Of a stretch of DNA of 23,547 bases, positions 1 through 11,268 are shown piece by piece (position 1 is the stretch's first letter; each line of letters starts with the position of its first letter). Source of the stretch: Monoraphidium neglectum (taxonomy: Eukaryota; Chlorophyta; Chlorophyceae; Sphaeropleales; Selenastraceae). The notes under the pieces are model-generated. The model was not told the origin of the DNA and searched no databases. It saw nothing but the letters and a program-made list of their open reading frames with translations. The stretch is from contig NW_014013043.1 of the NCBI RefSeq assembly GCF_000611645.1, positions 1 through 23,547 on the forward strand, read 5' to 3'. The position numbers and the translations under genes were made by a program.

Positions 1-1793
1 ACCCTGGAGAATGCGTACCTGCGCTCCAGCCTGGGCATGGCTGACGGCCTGTCAGGGGTGCTGGTCAACAGGGTGCAGCCCACCAGCCCCACCGCCCGCG
101 TCATGAAGAAGGGGGACGTCCTCCTGGCATTCGACGGCGTCAAGATAGCAAAGTGGGCCCATGGGGGAGGCAGCCTTTGGAGGGCTCTGAAGCTGGGGTC
201 AGTGGTCTAGTGCCCGTCACTGGATTGTCCTGCCTGTGTTTCCAGCGTGTTGATGTGTCACGCAGCCCCCGCCAACCCTTTCTGCCCGCCCCCTCCCATC
301 CCACCCGCAGTGACGGCACTGTGCACTTCCGCTCCCGCGAGCGCATCTTTTTCACCGCCCTCATCACGCAGAAGCCCACTGGCTCCACCGCGCGCCTGAG
401 TGTGCTGCGTGACGGGCAGCTGGACGAATTTGACGTCCCCCTGCAGCCCCTGCAGACACTCGTGCCCATATGCAAGTGAGCAGTGGCCGCTCGCACCTCC
501 CACTCAGGGCTTTTGCCAGCTGTCAGCGGTGCTGTAACACGCCCCAACTGTCTTGAACGCGCTGTCAACCACAACTGCACGACATGTGCGCTGTCTGCCC
601 CGCAATTTCGCACATCATGTGCGCTAGCCGCTCACAAGCCATGCCTCACCTCTGGCGCCGTCCTTCAAATTGCACCTCCCCCCCTCCCCCGCGCCCTCCT
701 GCATCAAGGTACGACGAGGTGCCGTCATTCCTGATGTACGCGGGGCTGGTGTTTGTGCCCCTCAGCCAGCCCTACCTCCACGAGTTTGGGGAGGACTGGA
801 TTGCCAACAGCCCGCGACGACTGGTGGAGAAGGCCCTCAACGGTGGGGGGGCGGGGGTGGGACTCTGTGTGTGTGTGTGTGTGTGCGTGTGCATGTGTGT
901 GTGTCTCTGTGTCTGTGTGTCTTGGAGGGAGCATTGGGTTGCGCAATTGGTAGGGGGCCGGAAAACATCGAAAGCAACCTGAAGGTTGTTTGCGGGTGCA
1001 AGATCACACGACTGAGGGCCTCCTGCCGCGGGGGCCTGGGAACAAGGCGGCCCAGTTCCCTGGGGCGAGCAGCAGCCACCATGCACAAGCCAGCCACCGC
1101 CCTGCCTCCGCCTTGAAGCCCCTTTCGCTTCTCCCCCCCTTTCCTGCCCCCCCCCTCGCTCCAGGCCTGATGCAGCGCCCCGAGCAGCAGATTGTCATCC
1201 TGAGCCAGGTGCTGGTGGACGACGTCAACACGGGCTTCCAGGGCTTCCAGAACCTGCAGGTGCTGCGCGTCAACGGGGAGGAGGTGCTCAACCTGAGACA
1301 CCTGCGCGCCCTGCTGGCGGGCTGCGACGCGCCCTACGTGCGGCTCGACCTGGAGGACGACCGCATCATCGTGCTGGACAGGGCCGCCGCCGACGCCTCC
1401 ACGCTGCGCATCCAGCAGCGCTACAGGGTGCCCTTCCTGGAGAGCGCGGACCTGGGGCCAGGCACGGGGACAGAGGGGCACGCCAGCGCGGCAGCAAGCG
1501 CGGCAGCAGAGGGCGCGCGCGTGTCGGAGGTGGAGGGCAGCGGGCCGGAGGTGGAGGAGAGCGAGGAGGAGGAGGGCGAGGAGGAGGCGGAGGAAGAGGC
1601 GGGGGCGGAGCGGCGGAAGCCGGCGCCTGTCGAGCCGGCGCCCGTCGTGGCCGCAGCGCCGGCGGGTGACCCGGGCGTGACGCGCAAGCGGCGGCGCAAA
1701 CAGAGCTTGGAGGGCGGCGGGCAGCAGGCGCAGCAGCAGCAGCAGGCGCAGCAGCTGGGCGGTGGTGATGGCGTTGGCGGCGGCCCTGAGTGA
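1..1793 (+). CDS. DEG9-like DegP/HtrA serine protease, C-terminal part (5' partial)
   Basis: ATP-independent serine protease of the plant DEG9 type; the Arabidopsis member is nuclear/nucleolar. Four exons are visible: 1-152, 311-475, 709-842 and 1165-1793, all GT-AG and phase-consistent, giving 359 residues before TGA at 1791. The first PDZ domain (visible residues about 1-105) contains DGLSGVLVNRVQPTSP and GDVLLAFDGVKIAN, the last Asn codon being split by intron 1. The DEG-specific PDZ-like domain (about 106-247) contains FLMYAGLVFVPLSQPYL, ILSQVLVDDVN and DRIIVLD. Residue order and spacing follow plant DEG9 as I know it. The catalytic His/Asp/Ser domain would lie left of the window, so activity cannot be judged. 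The tail (about 248-359) is algal-specific: an Ala-rich stretch, a Glu-rich block (near 1545-1605), a basic cluster TRKRRRKQS (near 1680-1705) that would suit nuclear import, then a Gln/Gly-rich end. A related DEG subtype with the same C-terminal fold is the main alternative. Confidence 0.88.
866..920. repeat. TG microsatellite inside DEG9-like intron 3
   Basis: An imperfect (TG)n tract with CG, CA and CT interruptions, preceded by a G-run (843-860). It lies wholly within the 843-1164 intron. The sense strand of the gene carries the TG version. Confidence 0.9.
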
Positions 1794-1902
1794 TCGTTCT
1801 TGACGGGCTCGGCAAGCAACTCAGGCGTCGTCCTTGTACCATTGCAACCGTATGCAAAATCCAACCTTTTTGACCATTTGCTATGTTTTCTTGCGTACAG
1901 AG

Positions 1903-1907
1903 TGTAA
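1903..1907 (+). terminator. TGTAA polyadenylation signal of the DEG9-like gene
   Basis: TGTAA lies 110 nt after the TGA at 1791-1793, in an AT-richer stretch. TGTAA is the standard poly(A) signal of chlorophycean algae, so cleavage is expected roughly 10-20 nt further on. Confidence 0.75.
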
Positions 1908-2589
1908 ATGCCATGCATCGAAATTCCCGCCTGTTGGTCATGGGCATCGGGGCCCAGGACCCTCACGGGTGACGCCGCTGTGCTCGCTGCCTGCCTGAAT
2001 CTACACATGAGAGGACACACGCGGGTCAGGCAGTGCCTCAAGCTGGATTATGTATGATATCTATGGGGCGATTGCCCCCTCCAGACGTGGGCCGCGTTGC
2101 CTGGCTCAGAGCGCCCTTGGGCTCCCCTCTCTGCTTTGCATGATGAGAGGGTCAACCAATGGCGCTCGGACGGCCAGTGGTAGACAAGCGGCACAGGATG
2201 CCCATATGCAGCGCAACGTTCTTGTACTATACATACGCACCTCAGTCATTCGCGTAATTGCGGATTTGAGTTCAGCCGCGATCTTGAACCCACGGCCGCC
2301 CAGGCAAGCGCGAATCCAGGTGGGTGCGGGGATCGTACACATGCCCAAGGCTACACCGGTGGCTTATCTCCGCGCAGCGGACTCTCACGCGTGGGGTGGC
2401 GTCACCGGCAGGGTCACCACCATGACGCAGGCCAGAGCCAATAACCGGGCAGCGCTGTCGGCCGGCGCCCCTGCTAAGGCGGGACCCGTCGGATGCGAAT
2501 TGATGTACCAAGACAGCCAACTAGTTCAATGGCATAAGGTCTCAATGCTCCTGCACGCCCCTTCCTGCGCTGCGTACAGGCGAGCCATC
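1908..2589. other. Intergenic region, presumed promoter and 5' UTR of the haloperoxidase-like gene
   Basis: No convincing gene was seen. One plus-strand frame stays open from 2050 into exon 1 of the next gene, but its residues upstream of 2590 have no domain-like pattern and the hydrophobic signal peptide begins at the ATG at 2590. AT-rich patches occur at 2046-2062 and 2222-2242 (TACTATACATAC-like). None is a clear TATA box at a fixed distance from the start, so no transcription start is assigned. Confidence 0.6.
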
Positions 2590-5584
2590 ATGTGGCGGTC
2601 ACAGACCCTCATCGTCGCCCTCGCCGCCTGCCTCATGGCAGTGGCGCCAGCCCAGGCAATCCTCAACAACACTGTAACCCAGGTAAGTCACATATTTACG
2701 CTACCAACAGCATCCTGTCTGCATCAGTCGGTTTGAAGGCCCCTGCACTGCCCCTCATCCCACCCACCTCGTCACGCTGTCACACAACCCATCCCTCCTC
2801 GTCTCTTGCTCGCCCGCATTCGCAGTGGGAGGCGCAGGCGCAGCAGGCTGTGCGCTCTATTGGGATCCAAAACCAGTTGTCCAACAGGTGAGGCGGGTCT
2901 GCTGCGGGTTGCTCTACGCCCACCTGGCAGCCGGAATCAGATTGTCCGATGCCCTTCTGGGCCAAGGGCAGGGCCAAGCAATCATGTGTCATCACTCTGA
3001 CAAGTGACCTATCTCTCCATGCCGATTTCCTCCAATTGCTGCCTGAAGGCTGTACGGTCTGGTGGCGCTGGCCCAGTTGCACGCCATCGAGAAGCTTTCC
3101 ACGCTCGACCCCGTCATCGCTGCGGGTGGGCATGATCCCTGCTGATCCGGCCGAGCTATGCACTTCCACCGACACCCCTCTCAACCCCAAACTAACCCTG
3201 CCCCCTGCGCCCTGCGCACCCTGCTGCATGTCAACCTCACCAGGTGGTGCTGGTCACGCGGTGCTGTCCATTCTGTTCCCCTCGAACCAGTCTGCCGAGT
3301 ACGACGGGCTCCTGAAGAAGCAGCTCGACGCCGCCACCGGGGGCAAGGCCCTCACCGACGCCCAGAAGGCTGGCCTGAAGGCGGCCGCCGCCCTGGCTGG
3401 TGACCTGGTGCGCAACCACACCGGCGGCGCCTCCGCCGAGTACTCGGGCTTCAAGTTCGGGGCGCCCGGCCCCTTTGTGTACCAGCTCGCCCCCGGACAG
3501 AAGTACGCGCTCTACCCCCAGGTGCGCTGGCTCGCGGGGTGGGCTGAATCTGCCTGCTGTGGCCCCTTGACATTGTGCTGGGTGTGGCTCAAGCAATTTG
3601 CTGTGCCTCCTGCTATGCAAACAACTGTTAGTGCAATGCACTGCGACTGCCCCAATGCGCGCATGCCAGTCAGCTGTTGCGATCGACCCAAGCGCCTGGT
3701 TCGCGTGTCATCCTTCCCCTCTACTCCCCTGTGCCTCTTTCCCCAACAGCTCGGGAACGCCAAGCCCTTTGTGGTGCCCCAGCCTGAGCTGTCAGCCATC
3801 GTGACCAACACCGACGCCGCCAAGGGGCCCGTCTTCAAGGTGCCCCCGATCTCGGACTACGAGACCGCGCGCAAGCTGGGCGCCAACACCACCGACAAGG
3901 CACTCGGCGAGACCGCCCTCTTCTGGGCTGACGGTGCCAACACCTCTGCGATCAGTGGTCACTGGCTTGACATTGCGAAGAGGGTGAGTGCAGTTGGGCG
4001 AGCAGGTGAAAGCCCGCATGTTGGCAGGGTACTGAGAGCTGAGGTGAGCTTTGCCTGCATGGACTCCAGCGCAAGGGAGGGACAACTTGAAGAGAGGGCT
4101 GTGGAGTCACGACCCAGAGACGCAAACTGATTTGGGCGCGGTCGTCAGCTAAAGCCTGCGCACAAACCCTCGGTGGCGCGCCCCTCTTTCCCCAAGGTGC
4201 TGCCCTCCACCCTGAGCGTCAAGGACAGTGCCCTGTTCTTTGCCAAGGCCTTCACAGGCGCCTGGGATGCCAGCATTGCTGCTTGGAAGGTGAGGCTGGT
4301 GCACCAGGATGTGATGGGCTTCGCATGGGTCAACACCATCCACCCATGTGTACCACACCAGATAGATGTTCCCAAGTTTCACAGTCCTCAGTACCCACCA
4401 CCACCTCCACCACCACCTTCCCCAACATCTTTAGATCAAGTACTCCACCCTGCACTGGCGCCCCGTCACCGCCTTCCGGGCCGGCTACACCGGCCCCGAC
4501 GGCCCGGTTGCAGCTGACAAGGAGTGGACTGGCTTCCTCACCAGGACCCCGCCCCACCCCGAGTGTGAGAGACGCTACTGTGCATGGCCAGCGTCATGTT
4601 GCTGCATATGTAGGGTGGAGACCTCACAGCTAAGATATTCATTGTTTGCTTGGACGCAACCCTGGCTCGCCCTGTAATCAAACATCGCCCACTTATCATC
4701 TTTGAACCTTACCGCCCTCTCCAGACCCCTCCGGCCACCAGGCCACCGTCGGTGCGCTGCTGGAGGCGCTGGTGCGCCAGCTGGGCACAGACAAGGTGGA
4801 GTTCTCCATTGGCAGCGAGGGCACCCCTTTCCTGCCGGAGCGCAAGTACACCGATCTCACCACCCCCGGTGGGTGGGGTTGTATGTGGAGGCGTGTGTCA
4901 CTGACGCAACTTTTTGCCAGGCGCTCATGAGGTCGTCGAGGAGTGCACTGGCACCAGCTCAAAAGAGCCTAGTGGGACATCCAGCCGGCGATCCAACCAA
5001 CGCCAATGCGAGGGTGACATGTATCCGGGGTTTGTCTGTGTGCACTTCTGGCACGATTGTCCCGTCCTTTCTGACATGACCGCCCGGTGTCTGGTGAACC
5101 CCTCTCCAGCCGTCGAGGTTGGTGACAGCCGCCTGTATGGTGGAGTGCACTTCAACACGTCCAACGTCGACGGCCTTATCGTCGGTCGCGTGGTGGGTAA
5201 TCAACCATGTTGTGTTGGTTGTTGGCAATGTGCTAGTGTTTCCCTGCGTGTCTGCGCACGCTGCACCCTGGTCCAGTTCTGAGCGCGACCCACCAGTCCC
5301 CATGCATGTCCAGGTGTTCATGCGCACTCCGGTGCCGCTCACAAGACTTGTGCTCCCTCCCTCCTTGCGGGCTGCAGGTCGCCAGCAAGGCGTGGGACTC
5401 GCCCTTCTGGAACACCAAGGCTGCAGCCAGCGCCCCAGCCAAGGCCAGCACCCCTGCGGCCAAGCCCAGCGCGCCCAAGGCTGGCAGCCCGAAGCCCAGC
5501 GCGCCCAAGGCCGGTGCATCCCCCAAGCCCGACGCCGCCAAGCCCGCTGCCCCCACGGACAAGCCTGCTGCCACCAAGCCTTGA
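2590..5584 (+). CDS. Secreted vanadium-dependent haloperoxidase-like protein (PAP2 superfamily)
   Basis: Members bind vanadate and oxidise halide with H2O2, or are acid-phosphatase-like relatives; the substrate cannot be read from sequence. Ten exons: 2590-2682, 2826-2887, 3049-3125, 3244-3521, 3750-3983, 4197-4289, 4435-4564, 4725-4868, 5110-5192 and 5378-5584. All are GT-AG and phase-consistent, giving 466 residues. The vanadate/phosphate pocket is complete: Lys281 and Arg288 (KYSTLHWRP, spacing 7 as in fungal chloroperoxidase), Ser325-Gly326-His327 in YPSGHQAT, and Arg378 with His384 in SRLYGGVHF (spacing 6). Residues 1-23 form a signal peptide (MWRSQTLIVALAACLMAVAP then AQA), which fixes the start. 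Six N-glycosylation sequons (NNT, NQS, NHT, NTT, NTS twice) fit secretion. The tail from about 412 is Ala/Pro/Lys/Ser-rich with a repeated KPSAPKAG, resembling cell-wall linkers. It is convergent with the coiled-coil gene downstream. A phosphatase role remains possible. Confidence 0.88.
5462..5513. repeat. 30-nt tandem direct repeat in the haloperoxidase-like tail
   Basis: The unit beginning at 5462 recurs at 5492 with near identity over about 21 nt. It encodes KPSAPKAG twice inside the Pro/Ala/Lys/Ser tail of exon 10. Further degenerate Lys-Pro and Ala-Pro units flank it (5430-5580), so the tail probably grew by local duplication. Confidence 0.8.
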
Positions 5585-5687
5585 AATCGCCCTTGGCGTA
5601 CTGGGCTGCCTCTGTCGCATCGGTGAAGCTTGACTTTACCTTTGGGTACTGACAGTACTGTCCTTCTTTTCCAGCCCATGTTCCGCT

Positions 5688-5692
5688 TGTAA
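5688..5692 (+). terminator. TGTAA polyadenylation signal of the haloperoxidase-like gene
   Basis: TGTAA lies 104 nt past the TGA at 5582-5584, nearly the same spacing as for the DEG9-like gene upstream. A second TGTAA at 5934-5938 could serve a longer transcript, but it would run close to the end of the opposing gene. Confidence 0.72.
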
Positions 5693-6040
5693 TTGACGTG
5701 TGCTGTGTCCACACAGTCCCGTGCCACCTTGGTGATGTTGATTGTGGCGCTACAGCCCGTCTCGCACGTCGTGCGAAGCTACATGTTGCTGCACCGGTGC
5801 ACACAAGACACTGCCCACTTCCCCGTCCCCCACACACTGTCAATTTCAAAGACTCCACGACATCGCTTTCTCCCGCGATTCATTTGGGCATGTTGACCAA
5901 TTTCGGAAACGCATCGTCACAGGCACCAAGCTCTGTAACACTTGCGGCCCCCAGCAGACCATGAGTGGCCAGTCACAGTTGGGTTCAAATGTACTCAAGG
6001 CAAACATATGATCCTTGATTTGTCTGGGTCAGCTGACTGA
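5693..6040. other. Convergent intergenic region
   Basis: This stretch separates the 3' ends of two converging genes. No coding region was recognised. I searched it for the minus-strand poly(A) signal (TTACA on the plus strand) and found none, so the 3' end of the coiled-coil gene is undefined here. Confidence 0.6.
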
Positions 6041-9000
6041 CTATCTGCTGCCATCGCCCCGGAGCAGCGATGGTCCAGGAGTGAAGGCAGCCCGGCGCAG
6101 CGTCCCTGCCTGCAAGCCTGCGCCCCTGGTGGCGGGCGGCGCTGACAGCAGCATCGAGTTGCGGCGCGAGGGGCTCTGCAGCTCTGTCACGTCCTCCAGG
6201 GCGCGCCGCACCCGTTCCTCCCAGGCCCCCAGCAGTGCCTGGTGACCCTCCAGCCGCCGCTTCACGTCTGCAAGCTCTCCGCGCGTGCCCACCGCCTCCA
6301 GCGCCGCTGCAAACTCGGCGTTGGACTGCTGCAGCTCCAGCAGTTCGCGGCCCAGGGCGGACACGGTTGCGTACGTACTGCGCACGCGCTCGGGTTCGGC
6401 CGCGTCCGCGGCAATGGTGGCCAGCACGCGCTCAAGGCGCTGCAGCCGCTCTGAGCCGCGCGCCGCTGTCTGCTGCAAGCTGGCAAGCAGGGCGCTAACT
6501 GTGCGGTGCTGGCGGCTGTTGATGGTCACTGGGGCGCTGGCGGACAGGTCGCTGGGCTCAGCGGCCAGGCCCACCTGCCGCGGCGGCGGCAGCGGCAGCG
6601 AGGGGGCTGGAACTGGAGATGGGGGCGTGGCAGTCGCCGTTGCGCCTGCGGACGCCGCTGCTGCCTGCGCAGCCGCCATCTCGCGGTCGTCCAGCGCCCG
6701 GGAGCGTTCCTGCAGCGCGGGATTGAGGACGGCCGGCTGGTGGACGTCCTGCTGCGCTGCGCAAGCAGCTGAGGACCCTGCACCCCTGCAGCTCCCAGCC
6801 CGCGCGACGTGGCCAAGCAGCCCCCAGCCTGCCCTGGTTACACCCCACCTGGAGACTGCTGCGCACGGCCGCCAGCTGCACTGCATCGCGCTCCAGCCGC
6901 GCCGCCAGCCCCGCCAGGTCGGCCTCACGCGATCGCAGCACAGCCTCAGCGCCCTCCGCCGCCGTCGCCCGCTCCTGCGCGCGCCTCAGGGCCTCCTGCT
7001 GTGCGCGCACGCGTGCCTCGGCGTCACGCACATCCCTCTCGCGCGCGTCCAGGTCGCTGGCCCCGGCCGCCAGCTGCTGCTGCAGCTCTGCGCGCAGCGC
7101 CTCCAGCTGGCGCTCCTTGTCGGCCAGCGCCACCCCCTGCTCCTGCACCACGCGCAGCAGCCGCGACTGCTCCGCCTCCGCAGTGGCGCGCCACGACAAG
7201 CGCTCCCCCTCCAGCTCTGACCGGATCTTGGAAGGTTGTTTGGGATGTGGGTGCAAGGGAAGCAAGGGGACATGTTTGGGCGGCAGCGTAATATCCTGGT
7301 CAACAGGCCCGCCTGGCCCTACACGAGGCGTTCCCAAAAAGGGCCCCTTCCTTGGTCTCGTTTCCGCAGTCCACAGTGTCACACCCCGCAGGCCCCGGCC
7401 GGCATACCTGGCCAAGCTGGCGCTCGCGCTGCTGCAGCTCCTGCCGGGCCGCGTCAAGTGCCGCCTCTCGGGACGCCAGCTCGGCAGCACGGGCTGCGCC
7501 TTCCTTGCTCAGGGCGTTGGCAGCACTGGTGGAGCGCTTCTGTGCCAGAAGCTCGTCGCGCAGCTGCGCGACACGCGCCGCCTCCTCCGCCAAGGCCTGC
7601 AACGGTGCAGGGTGCACACGCCCCGGGAGGGTGATGATTCCAGTGCCAAGGAGCTTTGTTCTGCTGGCTCTGCAACGGGGCGCTGCTCTTCAACTATTTT
7701 GGTGGTGCCCACCCAGCTTGATCAAAGTGCTGAGCTGCCGGCCGCCTCTCGTTCCCGAGTCAAGTCCCACCCACCTCCTTCTGGGACTCGGCAGCCTCGG
7801 CCTCCACCCTGAGCCGCGCCTCCTTGGCCGCCAGCTCACCCCGCAGAGCCTGTGCACGCACCAGGCCCTCGCGCTCCGCCTGCAGCGCCGCGGCCGCAGC
7901 CGCCTGCTCCTTGGCCTGGGCCGTCACACCGGCGCTGCGGCGGGCCAGGGCCGTCTGTTCTGCCCGCAGCTCTGAGCGCAGGGCGTCAAGCTCGGCCTCC
8001 GCCTGGTGCGCGGCGGTGGGGCCGGCGGCGGGTGGCGGCGGCGGAGTGGCGGAGGTTGCATGAAATGACCGCTGGTGAAGACTGCAGGACAACACAGGAG
8101 AGGGGCCTTTCCCATTGGGATTGCAACGGCTGCATTGGCAGCAGCGCAGGGTGCAGAGCTCCGGCGACGGGCTCGTCTCGCAGATTGCTGTCAGCGAGCT
8201 TCACACGCTCGTATCCGTTGAAGCATCCCCCACCCAACACCCACCCACCTGGGCCAAGGAGTCCTCCCGCGCCTCCAACTGGCGCAGCACCTCCGCCGCC
8301 CCGCGCCGCTGCTCCTCCAGCGCCGCCCGCTCGCGCGCCAGGCTGCTGCGGCCTGAGTCTGCCGCCTGCTGCTCCGCGGATGCGCGCACGCGTGTGGCGT
8401 CGAGCTCCGCCTCCAGGGCCACCAGCTGCTGCCGCGCAGCGGTGACGTCGGCGCGCGCCTGGAGCGGGTCGGGAGCGGGGCACCCTCGTGAGGAAAGCGT
8501 GCTTGAGCGCGCACCTGCCCCAAACAGTGTTGAGCCGCAGGCAGGGCATGGCATGGCAGGCGCCGTGTCCTCCATTATACCCAGCCGACAACAGGCCCCG
8601 GCCTCTACCTGCTCTCTCTCTGCGAGCGCAGCGGCCGCTGCGTCCCGGGCGTCTTGCAGTGTGTCCGCAGCTGCTGCCTCCAGCTCTTCCAGCTCCGCTT
8701 GGCGCGACTCCAGGCGCCGCTGCCACATCTCGAGGCTGGAGCGCTGTGCCGCCAGCTGAGCCGCCTCCTGGCGCGCCGAGTCGATGAGCTGCGGCGGCGT
8801 GGTGCGGGCAGCCAGGTTGTGTAGCGAGCAACCGTGGCTGTGGCGGCAAGGGACTGCGTCATGCAGCGCGGACACCACGATATGCTGCTCACGCCTGTGC
8901 AGGGCAGCAAACCTGTGAAGGTCTGTCCAGCAGCACCTACCCAGCGTGCCCAGCGGCCGTTCCCCTCGCGCCCACCTGCTGCGCCTGCTGCTGTGTGGCC

Positions 9001-11199
9001 TTGGCACGGCTCTCAGCCTCCGCCAGCTTGGCGCTCTCCTGCTGCTGCCGGTCGCGGGCCGCCGCCGCCGCATCGCGCAACCCGCGCTCCTGCTCCGACA
9101 GCGCCGCCTCGCGCTGCTTCACAGCCGCCTCGCGCCTCGCCACGTCCTGCTGTGTGGCCTCCAGCAGTCGTGCCTGCAGCTCCAGCTCCGCGCTGGCGCG
9201 CACCTCGGCGACCTCCATCTCACTGGCCAGCTTGTGCCTGGGGCGGTGGTGGGGTGGTGATGGCATGGTTACAGGGAAGTGGTGAGGTTAAAGGGGTGGG
9301 GGGGATGAGGACAAGCAAGGGTTGGGGTGGGGTGTCTGGGGGGAAGGGGTCGGGTGTGGGGTCGAAATGCGGGATGATATGAGTGGGACAAGGCGTGGGG
9401 TGAGGGGCCAGACGATTAGTGATGTGTGACTGATGAGTTGTTGGCAAGTACCGCCATGCCCATGATAGCTCAACGCCCAATGCAGGCACTTTTACTTGCG
9501 ACTGCATGGGGCATGCAGCTCATGTAGCGGGCAGACGCAGATGCGTTCCTGCATACATTGATCAACACACCAGCGCCCTCTGCGATCTTGTCCTCCGCTT
9601 GGCCACCCGCGCACCTCACCGCATCCCACCTTGCCACACTCTCACCTCTCCGCCGCGAGCTCGGTGCTGACGTGGCTCCTGTGGGCCGCAATCTCGGCCA
9701 GCAGCCGCTCCTGCTTCGCACCCAGCTCAGCCGCGCGCTCCTCCAGGTCGGCCGTCACGCGCCCCAGCAGCTCCTCACTGCGCGCACGGTGCGCCTCCAG
9801 GCCGCGCCGCATGCCGGCCTCCATCGCCTCCAGGGTGCGCAGCGCCTCCGCCTGCCGGGCGGCGAGCCCGCGCTCGGCATCCGCAAGCTGCTGCGCGCGC
9901 GCTGCAACGGCGGCCTCGCGCGCCGCCACGGAGCGGGCCGACTCGTCTGCTGCGGCACGCATGGCCGCGGCTGCCTCGAGGGCTTGGTGCGCGGCCGCTG
10001 CGTCCTCCGCCAGGGCGGCCCCCTGGCGCTCCAGGTCGGCCCTCTCCGCGGCCTGACAGGGCCCAGGCGGCAGGGTGCAAGGTGGGATGCGGGCGGGATG
10101 TGGAGGAGAGAGGTGAAAAAGGGCAGCCAGGGAGGGTCAGGCCAGGGGAGAGATAAGCTGCGTGAGGCAGGCAGTGGCAGCTGACCGTTGGCGCACTACC
10201 ATGACCCTGCGAACCCCTGGCTGGGGTTGCGTCCTGCCCTCGCCCACCAGCGCCGCCTCCTGCTGGCGCAACGTGTCACGCGTAATACCCTGCGATGCGC
10301 AAATTGAGGGACAGCCTGGGAACACGCTTGCCGCACACCACCATCTCCTGCAAGCTCGTGCCTGCTGGCCAGGCACTCATATGCTGACCAAATGCCCAAA
10401 ACACACCGCCCAACCCTACCCGCGACAAATGTGCCCACAGCTTGCGGCCACCCACCTCCTCGTGCGCGGCCTGCCGCGACCTCAGCTGCAGCTCCAGCTG
10501 GGCAGCCCTGAGCTCCGCGTCACTACGAGCCAAGGCCTCCCTCAGCGCCCCCAGGTCCGCCGCCTGCTTGGCCAAAACCTCCCCACGCTGCTCGAGCGCC
10601 GCTGCCGTGCGCGCCGCATCGGCCTGCGACTGCTCCTTGAGGCGGCCCACCTCTTCCTGCAGCCGGACACGTTCGGCCAGCAGACCCTGTTGCAGTGGGT
10701 TTTTGGGGAACGACAATCAGCCCGGATCAGACCCAGGTTCCTACCCGCACCCTGGAAGAAGAGAGCCCTCAAGCCCCGACGCATGAGAGAGAACAGGCCA
10801 TGCCTATCTGGTGCAACGCACGTGAGCCCGCAATCAAGGAGGTCCCCTTTCCCCCCCAACCTACCAACACATAAGTACTCTTCAGCCCACCCACCTCAGC
10901 GTCCTTCTGTGACAGCGCCCGGGCCTCCTCCACCTGCCGCTGCTGAGCCGCCACCGCCGCCTTGTCTGCCTCTAGGGCCGCGACACCCTCCTCCAGCGCC
11001 GCCAGCTGCTCGTGCAGTGCCGCCTCTGCCTCCTCAAGAGCCGCCACGCGCTGCCCCACCTCGGCATCTTTCACAGAGAGCTCCTCCATCACACGCGCTC
11101 TGTCCTGCCTGCGTTTGTTGTGAGGGAGCGTGTGAGAGCGCGCGCGTGAGCGTGTGCGTGCACGCATGTGTGTGTATGTGTCTGCATGCAGGTGTGTGG

Positions 11200-11268
<69 letters not shown>

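Noticed and set aside
2050..2589. Upstream in-frame extension of the haloperoxidase-like gene
   Set aside because: Open by chance: no domain pattern, and it would bury the clear signal peptide starting at 2590.
4920..5030. A possible extra haloperoxidase exon reading GAHEVVEECTGTSS
   Set aside because: The intron before it would be only about 50 nt and the added residues break the expected short link between LPERKYTDLTTP and AVEVGDSR. Joining 4868 to 5110 keeps phase and family spacing.
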